From the NCBI GenBank assembly GCA_963832445.1, contig CAWHUM010000014.1, positions 310,001 to 374,000 on the forward strand: a stretch of DNA of 64,000 nt, read 5' to 3'. A program made the position numbers and the translations under genes. The notes beneath the pieces were generated by a model, which saw nothing but the letters and a program-made list of their open reading frames with translations, ran no database searches and was not told where the DNA came from. The DNA is from AWTP1-13 sp963832445. GTDB taxonomy: Bacteria; Pseudomonadota; Alphaproteobacteria; Rhizobiales; Hyphomicrobiaceae. Of the stretch, positions 1-8,002 are shown in pieces. How positions within the stretch are numbered: the stretch's first letter is position 1; each line of letters opens with the position of its first letter.

Positions 1-380
1 CCAAAGGCCGCTTTGCCGAAGCGCCGAACAAGACGGCGCCGCACGCCAAGCAGATCTTCTCGCCCGCGACCTGGAGCAAGGACCGCCCCGTGCGGCTCGT
101 CATGATCGGCACCGACTTCGAGGTGCGGGTGTGGGAGACGCTGCTCAGGATCCCGATGGGCCGCGCGGTGAGCTACAGCAACATCGCCCGCCATCTCGGC
201 CAGCCCACCGCCTCGCGCGCCGTGGGCTCCGCGGTCGGCCGCAACCCGATCTCGTTCGTGGTGCCCTGCCACCGCGTACTCAGGGGCGACGGCAGCCTCG
301 GCGGCTACCACTGGGGCCTCACGCGCAAGCGCGCGCTGATCGGCTGGGAGACGGGCCGGCTGGCCGCCTCCCGTGCGTAG
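1..380 (+). CDS. ada: Ada-type methylated-DNA--protein cysteine methyltransferase, C-terminal part
   Basis: Repairs O6-alkylguanine by moving the alkyl group to its own cysteine. The frame is open from the left edge (first full codon at 3), so the gene is cut by the window. Visible are the helix-turn-helix DNA-binding part with its SRAVG segment, the PCHRV active-site motif (acceptor Cys) and the closing GGYHWG...RK..L..WE pattern. The GGYHWG ending and the GTDFEVRVWE opening fit the C-terminal domain of Ada/AraC-fused proteins better than a stand-alone Ogt, but the N-terminal part is outside the window. An internal GTG at 90 is not needed as a start because the frame continues upstream. Confidence 0.9.
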   Translation, partial: KGRFAEAPNKTAPHAKQIFSPATWSKDRPVRLVMIGTDFEVRVWETLLRIPMGRAVSYSNIARHLGQPTASRAVGSAVGRNPISFVVPCHRVLRGDGSLGGYHWGLTRKRALIGWETGRLAASRA

Positions 381-664
381 GCAAAGCCGCGGTTCATGGG
401 TCCAGCCCGGCGTGTGCAACCTGGGTTGGAACAGCCGCGGCTCGATCTCCCCTGGCGGCGCAGCGGACGCCGCCAGAAGCAGTCCGCATGTGGTGCCGTC
501 CCCGCCATCCGCGGGCGCGCGCAAGGTTGCGCCCGCGCCTGGCGGCGACCGTCGTTGTAATCATCCGCTCAATGACGATCCGTATGAACTTAGCTGCAAT
601 TTCCCGGTCACTCTTAATGAAGCCTCCACGTCCTGGGCGCATCTTGTGAGAGGAGGAACCCAGA

Positions 665-991
665 ATGTCAGTTGGCAGCAATAGTTCACACCCGTCGACC
701 GGAGGCCGCCCCGGCTCGACGAGCGAGACGGGCCCTGCGGCGGACACTGCGTCGCAGTCCACCTGTCATTGCACAGAACCCGAGTTCGTCCGGTTGCCGG
801 CGGAAATCTCAGCCGCGGACCTCGCTGCAAGCGCCACCGATGGCACTGCCAATGCGCCGGTCTGCGACCGCCGTGTGGCTCTCGCGGTGGACCTCAAGTC
901 GCTGCCGGACATCGATGCGACCCTCGACATGCTCTTCGGCTCTCGTCCCCTGCCGAACAAGCCTGTGCCGGATCCAGAAAGACCCCGTTGA
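665..991 (+). CDS. small hypothetical protein (108 aa)
   Basis: Unrecognised protein. Support is a strong Shine-Dalgarno (AGGAGG at about 650-655) some nine bases before an ATG, and a terminal part that looks protein-like (SLPDIDATLDMLFGS, then a Pro-rich tail). The first 35 residues are Ser/Thr/Gly-rich and low complexity; there is a Cys-His-Cys triplet near residue 35. No signal peptide or membrane segment. It stands alone between ada and the convergent FAD oxidoreductase. The leader from 381 to 664 holds no other gene I can support. Confidence 0.45.
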   Translation: MSVGSNSSHPSTGGRPGSTSETGPAADTASQSTCHCTEPEFVRLPAEISAADLAASATDGTANAPVCDRRVALAVDLKSLPDIDATLDMLFGSRPLPNKPVPDPERPR

Positions 992-1028
992 CCTGAAGGA
1001 CCGCGCCGCCTCTGCACCTCCAGCGCGA

Positions 1029-2564
1029 CTACGAGCGCGCCGCCCTGGCGTGACCCATGACGGCCAGCCTCTCGCTCGTTTCCCCTTCGCTCGTCACGAA
1101 CGCGCGGGCGTCCGCGCGGCAGATGGCACGCACCACGTCGCGGCCCATGGCCGCCACGATGGGCACTCCGGCGACGCCCGCCCACTGGCCCACCATGTAG
1201 AAGTTGCCGAGGCCCGGCAGGGTCTGGCTCAGCCGCCGGCCGGTGAACAGCGCCCGCGCCATGGCCGTGATGGGCGCACGGTAGCCGTGGCCGTTGCCGG
1301 TGAAGTGCAGGGTGGTCATCGGCGTTGCCACGTCCACCACCTCGATGTCCTGCCGCAGCCCGGGGAAGCGCTTCTCCAGCAGCGAGATCACGCTCTCGGC
1401 GATGCGACGCTTCTCCTCCCGATAGCGGTCGGGCGTGCGGCGCAGGTCTTCCCAGTACTTGAAACTGGTAGCCATCACGACCTTCAAGGCGGTCTTGCCC
1501 GCAGGCGCAAGGCTCGGATCGAAGCCGAACGGCTCCACGTACAGCCGATGCCGCACCTCGTTGGCGATGGTTACGGGTGCGTCGAGCGGCAGCACGATGG
1601 CGTGCGGCAGCTCCGACAGGTCGCGGGCCACGCCAAGCGAGACGTGGATGCCCATCTCGATGCGGTCCTCGGGCGCGCCGTAGTAGGCGCGGATCGCGGG
1701 GCTCGTGTAGCGGCCGCCCAGCATGCCGTAGATAGTCGTGTGCCCGTTGGCATTAGAGACGACGATGTCGGCGCGCTGCTCGCTCCCGTCGCTGAGCCGC
1801 ACGCCCACGGCGCGGTCGTTCTCGACCAGGATCGACTGCACGCGCGTGTGATAGCGAATGCTGCCGCCGAGCCCGACGAACCGCTTCTCCATGGCGCGGG
1901 CCAGTGCGATCGAGCCCCCCGCCGGCCAGCCGTAGTCGCCAATGTGCGTGCGGCTCAGAAACGTCAGCAGCATCACCATTGGAATCTGCGGCCAGTCGTA
2001 GACGATGGTCGGGAAGGCGCGGCGCAGGAACGGGTCGGTGAAGCGCTCTGCAAACTGTTCCATTGTGGTGCTGCCGTATTTCAGGAGCAGCGGCACCTTG
2101 ATGAGGGCCTTGGCTCGCTCGAGAGGCCCGGCCAGCGCCAGGCCCAGCAGGTCGAAGCTGGTGAGCTGCCGTGCGGCGCTGATCAGCTCGTCGATGATGC
2201 CAGCATCGCCCGGCGCCAAGGCCTTCAAGTGCCGCTCGAGCCGGTCGAGGTTCGTGTAGACGGTGAGCGGCTCGCCGTCGGGCCGCTCGACGCGCACCAG
2301 CTCCTCGTAGGCGTGCATGGAGAGGGCAGGCACCACGCCGAGCTCGCGCCACATGCCGTGGAAAATGCTCTCACGCGCCGATCCGGCGAGGTTGTGAATG
2401 CAGCCGTCGAATGTGTAGCCGTGCCTGTGCCACGACGTGCACAAACCCCCGGGCACGTCGTGCATCTCCAGGATCGTTGCCCGATAGCCGTTCATCTGGG
2501 CATAGCAGCCGGTGGACAGGCCGCCGATGCCGGCGCCGATGATCAGGATGGACGGCTGTGCCAT
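1029..2564 (-). CDS. phytoene-desaturase-like FAD-dependent oxidoreductase
   Basis: A flavoprotein of the carotenoid desaturase/amine oxidase superfamily, 511 residues. The N-terminus holds the Rossmann dinucleotide fold IIGAGIGGLSTGCYAQMNGY followed by the second FAD signature (EMHDVPGGLCTSW), and a C-terminal FAD-binding stretch (GLGNFYMVGQWAGVAGVP) typical of crtI-like enzymes. The frame extends 25 codons further upstream, but the ATG at 2564 is preceded by AAGGGG at good spacing and starts just before the FAD fold, so it is preferred. No carotenoid genes are nearby, so the substrate is unknown. Confidence 0.85.
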   Translation of the reverse strand: MAQPSILIIGAGIGGLSTGCYAQMNGYRATILEMHDVPGGLCTSWHRHGYTFDGCIHNLAGSARESIFHGMWRELGVVPALSMHAYEELVRVERPDGEPLTVYTNLDRLERHLKALAPGDAGIIDELISAARQLTSFDLLGLALAGPLERAKALIKVPLLLKYGSTTMEQFAERFTDPFLRRAFPTIVYDWPQIPMVMLLTFLSRTHIGDYGWPAGGSIALARAMEKRFVGLGGSIRYHTRVQSILVENDRAVGVRLSDGSEQRADIVVSNANGHTTIYGMLGGRYTSPAIRAYYGAPEDRIEMGIHVSLGVARDLSELPHAIVLPLDAPVTIANEVRHRLYVEPFGFDPSLAPAGKTALKVVMATSFKYWEDLRRTPDRYREEKRRIAESVISLLEKRFPGLRQDIEVVDVATPMTTLHFTGNGHGYRAPITAMARALFTGRRLSQTLPGLGNFYMVGQWAGVAGVPIVAAMGRDVVRAICRADARAFVTSEGETSERLAVMGHARAARS

Positions 2565-2845
2565 AGGTTGCCCCTTCGCGCTGCTGCCGGTGCAGCAGAA
2601 CGTAGGGCAGCGCGCGGCCGAGGCTTTGCGCTCGATCAACGGACCAGTGCCGGCGCCTCCCCCACGAACGTGGCTGAATATCGGCTGCAGTGGACCTGAT
2701 GAACCGCCCAGATCGCTTGGTGCACTTCAGCAACACGTGCAAGATCACAGCTCTTCAAGGTGGCTGCGCTTTCACCACCGGCAGCTATACTTTTCCGACA
2801 TTCTTGATGGGACTTGCCTTACGCAAGCAGGCTGGGAGGTTGACA

Positions 2846-3817
2846 GTGCCGCGCGACGTTGCAGTCGTTTTTGTGCACGGAATTTATGCACAGGATTTCG
2901 AGTACTCGGCAGGCATGCGCCGGCGCCTTGTAAAGGCGCTTCCTAGAAAGCTGAGGCCACACTTGAAGTTCAAGTCGGTATTTTGGGCCGACATCGTTCG
3001 CGGACGTTCTCAACTTTATCTCTACCAAGCGCAAATGATGGCCAATATCGCCAACAATCAATACCGCCGTCTCATTGTCGAGGGCCTTGGCGACGCCGCC
3101 GCCTATCAGAAGACTAGGAACTATGACAACTCGGCGTATTTTCAGATCCAAGATCGCATAACGGACGCGCTGAAGGACCACGATGCACGCGAGGACCCTG
3201 CGCGCCCTCTTGTGTTTGTGGGACATTCTCTGGGATGCCACATCATCTCGTCCTATGTTTGGGACATCAATCGCCTCAAGCAGATGTCCGATGAAGAGGT
3301 GGCCAAATGGGATAATCCTTATGTCGACGAGCTTGCGCGCGACCTGAAGGGCGCCTCGAGTTTTCGTCGGCTCGACACGTTCTGTGGGTTCGTTACGCTT
3401 GGAAGCAATATGCCGCTCTTTACCTTTACATTTGGGCCAGACAAGGTTTATCCGATCACAAGGTACCCGGACATGACCCGCAAGCCGGCATTTCCCGGAA
3501 CTAAGCTTTCGGATTCGATGGCTGCCCGGGCCAAGTGGCTCAATTTCTACAGCCGCAACGATATTCTCGGCTATCCGCTCAAACCGCTCAATACGGCCTA
3601 CAATCAAGAACAGCGTCTAACTGACCGCGAGGTTGTCTCTGAAGGTCACTTGCGCTCGCGGCTGCTGCCATCATCGCTCAATGCCGTGGCCGCGCACGTG
3701 GGCTATTGGACCGACTCCACCGTAATTCGCGAAACGGCACAGCTTATCGCCGACATAATCGTGGCTGAGGATCATCCAAGCGCAGGCGCTGCGGCAGAGC
3801 AGTCGCCGTCCGGGTGA
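2846..3817 (+). CDS. alpha/beta-hydrolase-like protein of unknown function
   Basis: About 323 residues. The fold is suggested by VVFVHGIY near the N-terminus (oxyanion HG) and the nucleophile elbow GHSLGCH around residue 125, so a serine esterase/lipase-type activity is likely but the substrate is unknown. The frame is open from 2690, but the GTG at 2846 has GGGAGG seven bases upstream and places the HG motif at the usual distance from the start, so I chose it. Base composition is clearly lower in GC than the flanking genes (many AT-rich codons such as aat, ttt, tat), which suggests more recent acquisition. Convergent with leuD. Confidence 0.7.
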   Translation: MPRDVAVVFVHGIYAQDFEYSAGMRRRLVKALPRKLRPHLKFKSVFWADIVRGRSQLYLYQAQMMANIANNQYRRLIVEGLGDAAAYQKTRNYDNSAYFQIQDRITDALKDHDAREDPARPLVFVGHSLGCHIISSYVWDINRLKQMSDEEVAKWDNPYVDELARDLKGASSFRRLDTFCGFVTLGSNMPLFTFTFGPDKVYPITRYPDMTRKPAFPGTKLSDSMAARAKWLNFYSRNDILGYPLKPLNTAYNQEQRLTDREVVSEGHLRSRLLPSSLNAVAAHVGYWTDSTVIRETAQLIADIIVAEDHPSAGAAAEQSPSG

Positions 3818-3850
3818 TGGGCCGACAAGAAGCGCCAGGAAAACCGGTCC

Positions 3851-4456
3851 TCAAGCCCACGGCCGCGCCGCATTCGCCTTCGCCTCGAACTCGCCGATCG
3901 ACTTCTCGCTCTCGAGCGTCAGGCCGATGTTGTCGAGGCCTTCCAGCAGGCAACGCTTGCGGAAGGGGTCCATCTCGAACTTGATGCAACCGCCGTCGGG
4001 CCCGCGGATCTCCTGCTTCTCAAGATCGATGCTGATGGTGGCGTTGGCGCCGCGGTTGGCGTCATCCATCAGCTTGTCGACGTCCTCCTGCGGCAGCTTG
4101 ATGGGAAGGATGCCGTTCTGGAAGCAGTTGTTGTAGAAGATATCGGCGAACGAGGGCGCGATCACGCAGCGGATGCCGAAGTCCAGCAGCGCCCAGGGCG
4201 CATGCTCGCGTGAGGAGCCACAGCCGAAGTTCTCGCCCGCCACCAGGATTTGCGCCTTGCGGTAGGCCGGCTTGTTGAGCACGAAGTCCGGTTTCTCCTT
4301 GCCCTGCTCGTCATAGCGCAGCTCGTAAAGCAGGTGCTTGCCGAGCCCGGTGCGCTTGATGGTCTTGAGGAACTGCTTGGGGATGATCGCATCGGTGTCG
4401 ACGTTGATCATCGGCAGCGGCGCCGCGACGCCGGTCAGTGTGGTGAACTTGTCCAT
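3851..4456 (-). CDS. leuD: 3-isopropylmalate dehydratase small subunit
   Basis: Small subunit of isopropylmalate isomerase, which pairs with LeuC to convert 2-isopropylmalate to 3-isopropylmalate in leucine synthesis. The 201-residue length is normal. Family hallmarks are NVDTDAIIPKQFLKTI near the start, the substrate-loop GENFGCGSSREHAPWAL around residue 75-90, and FADIFYNNCFQNGILPI. The partner leuC lies on the same strand but 3.5 kb upstream (8003-9418), separated by six unrelated genes, so the pair is not one tight operon here. Confidence 0.97.
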   Translation of the reverse strand: MDKFTTLTGVAAPLPMINVDTDAIIPKQFLKTIKRTGLGKHLLYELRYDEQGKEKPDFVLNKPAYRKAQILVAGENFGCGSSREHAPWALLDFGIRCVIAPSFADIFYNNCFQNGILPIKLPQEDVDKLMDDANRGANATISIDLEKQEIRGPDGGCIKFEMDPFRKRCLLEGLDNIGLTLESEKSIGEFEAKANAARPWA

Positions 4457-4564
4457 GTGTCTCTCAGCCCGATTCCTGGGTCGGGTCTGCGCCCGCTGTC
4501 GTCAACCCGATCGCCTCTTGAAGGGCAGGCAGCTTGTCCCCGTCAAGGTAATGCCGAGGCAAGA

Positions 4565-5077
4565 CTAGCGCACCGTTGGGTCGGTGTAGCACCTGCGCAT
4601 GGCCTCGCAGCGGTACGAGCCCGAGAAGTGCATGCTGTCGCCCTTGGCCGGCGAAATGAAGTTGCATACCTCCTCGAGTCCCTCGGGCGTCAACCAGCCC
4701 TGGCGCCGCCCGCGCTGGACGGCGAAGCAATCGGCCGTCTCCTCGTCGGGGCCGCGATACTGGTGCCCGCACTCGTGGGCGTGGATCCACAGCTTGACCG
4801 GCGTGGAGACCTTGGCCAGCAGCTTCGGGTTGAGAATGAGGAAGCCGGGGTAAGCCGCGCCGTAGTCGTCGAGCTTGTTGTCGAGCACAGTCGGCCGCTT
4901 GCCGCAGATCACCTTGCGGCCGTCGATGGCCAGCTCGCCGGCCGCCACTATCTTGGCGTCCGCGCCTACCTTGGCCGCGTATTCCTCAGGCGTCGGGCCC
5001 GCCATGGCAACAGCGATGATGCACGGCAGGCACAGCACGGCCAGCGCCGCGCCGATGGCCCGTGCCGCCCTGTTCAT
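4565..5077 (-). CDS. putative secreted zinc metalloprotease-like protein
   Basis: About 170 residues with an N-terminal hydrophobic signal peptide (AIGAALAVLCLPCIIAVAMA), so likely exported. The zinc motif HECGH (HExxH) is followed 12 residues later by an ExxADCFA segment, the arrangement seen in gluzincin-type peptidases where the downstream acidic residue completes the site. Six cysteines in the mature part could form disulfides. The ATG at 5077 has GGGGGAT upstream and starts directly before the signal peptide; an upstream in-frame extension to 5182 is less likely. No specific family name is certain. Confidence 0.65.
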   Translation of the reverse strand: MNRAARAIGAALAVLCLPCIIAVAMAGPTPEEYAAKVGADAKIVAAGELAIDGRKVICGKRPTVLDNKLDDYGAAYPGFLILNPKLLAKVSTPVKLWIHAHECGHQYRGPDEETADCFAVQRGRRQGWLTPEGLEEVCNFISPAKGDSMHFSGSYRCEAMRRCYTDPTVR

Positions 5078-5231
5078 ACCATCCCCCAGTCGGCTCAAGC
5101 GAACACCCAACAATGGACAAGGTGTGGAACCGGCGGGCAGCTTCGCCCGTCTCCGATCAGTTTGCAACGGCAAGTTGTTCATCCTCCGAGAGCCATTGGA
5201 TAACTGTTACCTGAAAGACCAGCCTGACTTG

Positions 5232-5648
5232 TCACTCGCCGGCATTGGCCTCGATCGAGGCCATATCTGCGTCCGATAGACCAAAATGGTGACCAATTTC
5301 GTGCACCAGGACATGGGTGACCAAGTGTCCCAGCGTCTCGGGATACTCGGCCCAGTAATCGAGCATGGCGCGCCGGTAGAGAAAAACCATGTTCGGCATT
5401 CCGACCGAGTCCATGACGCTCCTCTTGTCCAGGCTGACGCCGTGATAGAGGCCCATCAGGTCGAAGGCGCTCTGCAGCCGCATCGACTGCAATACCTCGT
5501 CGGTGGCGAAATCCTCCACCCGGATCACCACGTCGCCGCACATGTCGCGGAACTCTTTGGGCAGCCGGCGCCAGGCGGCTGCCGCCAGGGCCTCGAAATC
5601 CGCCAGGCTCGGCGCCTTCCTGCCTGCCCAGTCCCAGCTGCCGGCCAT
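5232..5648 (-). CDS. metallopeptidase family protein (zincin-like)
   Basis: About 138 residues of the small zincin-like family (formerly DUF1025). The C-terminal VHEIGHHFGLSD supplies HExxH with a third His/Asp region, and the upstream PNMVFLYRRAMLDYW segment is characteristic. Cytoplasmic by appearance: no signal peptide. I prefer the ATG at 5648 over a TTG 12 bases upstream because it sits behind a G-rich stretch. Same direction as the preceding metalloprotease gene and leuD. Confidence 0.85.
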   Translation of the reverse strand: MAGSWDWAGRKAPSLADFEALAAAAWRRLPKEFRDMCGDVVIRVEDFATDEVLQSMRLQSAFDLMGLYHGVSLDKRSVMDSVGMPNMVFLYRRAMLDYWAEYPETLGHLVTHVLVHEIGHHFGLSDADMASIEANAGE

Positions 5649-5726
5649 GAGCAACCCCAAGCCTTTCCGCGCCCGCTCCGCGCGAAGACATAGGGCCCAA
5701 TGCGCCGTATCGCCAGAGGCAGCCCG

Positions 5727-6023
5727 TCACGTTTCGCGCTCGACGACCGCCATCACCTGGCGCACGCCGACGACGGCCCTCAGCGCTCGCTCGACAAGAT
5801 CGGCCGTGCGCGGGGCGATCCCGGCGAGCCGCAAATCGACGGTCAGCTCCGAGCCATCCCCCGACTCGCGCGAGGCATGCACGCGCGAGGGAACGGCGCC
5901 GAGCTTGGCCACAGGCTCGATCAGGCGTGGCAGCAGGCCAGGATCGGCAGGGGCTGTCACAAAAAAGAAGGCACGTACAGTCTCGTCAGCCGCGCGCGGC
6001 GCGGCTAAAGCTTTAGATGTCAT
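5727..6023 (-). CDS. ACT-domain-like small protein
   Basis: 98 residues. The segment FFFVTAPADPGLLPRLIEPVAKLG followed by an alternating beta pattern ending in VRQVMAVVERE resembles an ACT regulatory fold, as in the acetolactate synthase small subunit, but the protein is only one domain long. Such stand-alone proteins recur in Hyphomicrobiales as conserved hypotheticals. A role in binding an amino acid is inference from the fold only. No operon partner is evident; the next gene upstream is separated by the hairpin repeats. Confidence 0.6.
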   Translation of the reverse strand: MTSKALAAPRAADETVRAFFFVTAPADPGLLPRLIEPVAKLGAVPSRVHASRESGDGSELTVDLRLAGIAPRTADLVERALRAVVGVRQVMAVVERET

Positions 6024-6180
6024 TGGGTTAGGTCCTTACACGCGATCGCAGATCGATATGGCGAATGCCCGGCGCCCTCAGGCTGCCGGGGATGTAATTC
6101 GCAGAGCGATCAGCGCGTGTTGAAACGGGACCATGCCGAACATCTAGCGCACGCCGGTTAACGTTTCAAGAAGGGGCGCG

Positions 6181-6258
6181 CTAGTGTGGTGTCTCCGAAA
6201 TGCCGACACCCTTCGCGGCTGGCCCACCTTCGGCATTTCGGAGACTGAACCACACTAG
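6181..6258. repeat. hairpin repeat, copy 1
   Basis: Perfect outer arms of 10 bp (CTAGTGTGGT at 6181-6190 against 6249-6258) and perfect inner arms of 16 bp (GTCTCCGAAATGCCGA at 6191-6206 against 6230-6245), separated by a 3-base bulge on one side and a 23-base loop. The outer end and GTCTCCGAA core are shared with copy 2 next door, so this is a repeat family and not a chance palindrome. Confidence 0.85.
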
Positions 6259-6269
6259 AATCATAGGTT

Positions 6270-6347
6270 CCTAGTGTCCTTTTGTCTCCGAATTGCCTTA
6301 CCACCAAGCCGGCAAACGTGAAGGCAATTCGGAGACAGGACACTAGG
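6270..6347. repeat. hairpin repeat, copy 2, overlapping a stop codon
   Basis: Outer arms of 11 bp (CCTAGTGTCCT at 6270-6280 against 6337-6347) and inner arms of 17 bp (6283-6299 against 6321-6337). It has the same architecture and CTAGTGT...GTCTCCGAA core as copy 1 but a different inner arm and loop. The right arm contains the TAG stop codon of the methyltransferase gene. It could act as a transcript end or 3' stabiliser, though there is no U-tract. Confidence 0.85.
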
Positions 6348-7143
6348 CGGGCTTGCGGGCTATCAGGATCGCCTCGTCCAGGGAGAACCAGAGGCTATCG
6401 CCTTCCTGCCGCGGCCGCAGGAACGCCTTGAGGGCCGGTGCCCCCTCGGTCAGCATGGCGCGCAGGCGCTCGATCGTTGCCGGGGTGGCGCCCAGCCGTT
6501 CGGCCCAGGGCTGGAACTCCATGTCCTTGCCGATGCGCTCCTTGTGCACGATCCCGAAGCCCGTGTCGGTGATCACCTCGCTCCACTCCGCCATCCCCAG
6601 GCAGCGGCCGTGGCTCGGGTCGCGGATCTTCTCGAAAGCGTTGTAGGTGAGGGCTGCGTCGCGCAACTCGGCGTTGGAGAAGCCCGGGGTAGACTCGGCA
6701 TCGGGGGCGATGTTGTCGACCAGCGCGAACGTGCCGCCCGGCTTCAGCACCCGCCACACCTCGCTCACGAACATCGGGACGTCAGCGAAGTGGTGCGGCG
6801 CGATTCGGCTGGTGACAAGTTCGAACTCGGCATCGCCGAACGGCAGGGCCTCGGCATCGGCGCTGACGGCCTCCATGTTGGCGAAGCCCTTGGAGGCCGC
6901 GAGCTTGCGCGCTTCCACCAGCATTTCCTCGGTGATGTCGCTGGCAACGGCACGGGCGACGTGCGGCGCGAAGGCTGCCGCGGTGTGGCCGGCCCCTGTG
7001 GCGATGTCGAGCATCTGCCAGTGCCGTTGGGGGCCAACCAGCTCGACCAGGCGGGCCAAGCTCGCGCCCTTGGCGTGGACGGTGGAGGTCGCGTAAGCCG
7101 CGGCATGGGCGCCGAACTGCTGCTGTACCAGCGATTTGGACAT
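6343..7143 (-). CDS. class I SAM-dependent methyltransferase (UbiE-like)
   Basis: About 266 residues. SAM-binding motif I is LDIATGAGHTA, motif II-like ASDITEEML, and motif III-like LKPGGTFALVDN, in the order of UbiE/Coq5-type enzymes. Substrate is not predictable; the family includes quinone and lipid methyltransferases. The ATG at 7143 is preceded by GGGAGAG, and the seven extra upstream codons have no such signal. The stop codon lies inside hairpin repeat copy 2. Divergent from the DUF3297 gene. Confidence 0.85.
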   Translation of the reverse strand: MSKSLVQQQFGAHAAAYATSTVHAKGASLARLVELVGPQRHWQMLDIATGAGHTAAAFAPHVARAVASDITEEMLVEARKLAASKGFANMEAVSADAEALPFGDAEFELVTSRIAPHHFADVPMFVSEVWRVLKPGGTFALVDNIAPDAESTPGFSNAELRDAALTYNAFEKIRDPSHGRCLGMAEWSEVITDTGFGIVHKERIGKDMEFQPWAERLGATPATIERLRAMLTEGAPALKAFLRPRQEGDSLWFSLDEAILIARKPA

Positions 7144-7247
7144 GGGTGCACTCTCTCCCGGCAAGGACGTTGAGGAGACCTCGGCCCTGCTGGTATACGA
7201 AATCGCAATGAGACGCCACTTGGGCCTTGCGCCAGTGAAGGCTGCCG

Positions 7248-7505
7248 ATGACCGACACCCCGCCAGACAGGCTGTCTGCCGACCCCACCAGCCCCTTCTA
7301 CGATGCGGCGCTGCTGGAGCGCGGCGTGGGTGTGCGCTTCAAGGGGCAGGACAAGACCAACGTCGAGGAATACTGCGTGAGCGAGGGCTGGGTGCGGCTG
7401 GCCGCCGGCAACACCAAGGACCGCACCGGCCGCCCGCTCACCATCAAGCTCAAGGGCGAGGTGGTGGCCTATTTCCGTGGTGGCGGCGGGGAGGAAGGCG
7501 CGTAG
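7248..7505 (+). CDS. DUF3297 family protein
   Basis: 85 residues, full family length. Recognised from the conserved start TDTPPDRLSADP.SPFYD, the ERGVGVRFKG block and the EEYCVSEGWVRLA block. Family function is unknown. Soluble, no signal peptide. Convergent with the TfoX-like gene, ten bases away. Confidence 0.9.
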   Translation: MTDTPPDRLSADPTSPFYDAALLERGVGVRFKGQDKTNVEEYCVSEGWVRLAAGNTKDRTGRPLTIKLKGEVVAYFRGGGGEEGA

Positions 7506-7515
7506 CCCTCGGCGG

Positions 7516-7890
7516 TCACGGGCGTGCTCTTCGTCTTGGCGCTGTTCGTTCTCTCTTCGCTGCGACCCGACGCGCCGCCGCGAGTGCTGCTCGCGCCCAT
7601 GTGACGAGCTCATCGGGTTCGTCGAATAGCCGCTCCGGCGCGCGCCAGAAGGCCAGGTCTATGGTGGAACCCTTCTTCGCGTAGTTGAGGGGCGGAAAGG
7701 CTTCGGCTTCCTTGAAGACGGCCCGATTGTGGTCGTCGACACGGAAGTAGAGCGCGTCGTCCCTCACCATCCCGAACATGAGGCCGTCGCAGAACACGCC
7801 GGTCTTGCCGAACATGCGTCGCATCGTGACGCGGCCGATGGGAGCGAGCTGTTCGCTCAGGAACTCGGCAAAGCTGGCGCTGGCAACCAT
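7516..7890 (-). CDS. TfoX N-terminal domain protein
   Basis: 124 residues matching the N-terminal domain of TfoX/Sxy: the MRRMFGKTGVFCDGLMFGMVRDDALYFRV block and the PPLNYAKKG segment. In gammaproteobacteria Sxy activates competence genes with CRP, but single-domain alphaproteobacterial forms have no known role. A Lys/Arg-rich tail follows the domain. About 110 bases separate it from leuC downstream on the same strand. Confidence 0.85.
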   Translation of the reverse strand: MVASASFAEFLSEQLAPIGRVTMRRMFGKTGVFCDGLMFGMVRDDALYFRVDDHNRAVFKEAEAFPPLNYAKKGSTIDLAFWRAPERLFDEPDELVTWARAALAAARRVAAKRERTAPRRRARP

Positions 7891-8002
7891 CCTCCACCCT
7901 TAGTACTGCCAGCAGCGTCCAGAAACTTTTGCGTTTCTCTCGAAGGTTGGCGCTCTGCCGCCGGATAGGCCGATTTCCTAGTTGGCGCTCGCCCGCCACC
8001 GC

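Noticed and set aside
672..2699. 675-codon open frame on the plus strand
   Set aside because: It is antisense to the FAD oxidoreductase and the hypothetical gene; composition (His/Ala/Gly-rich) is typical of a GC-rich shadow.
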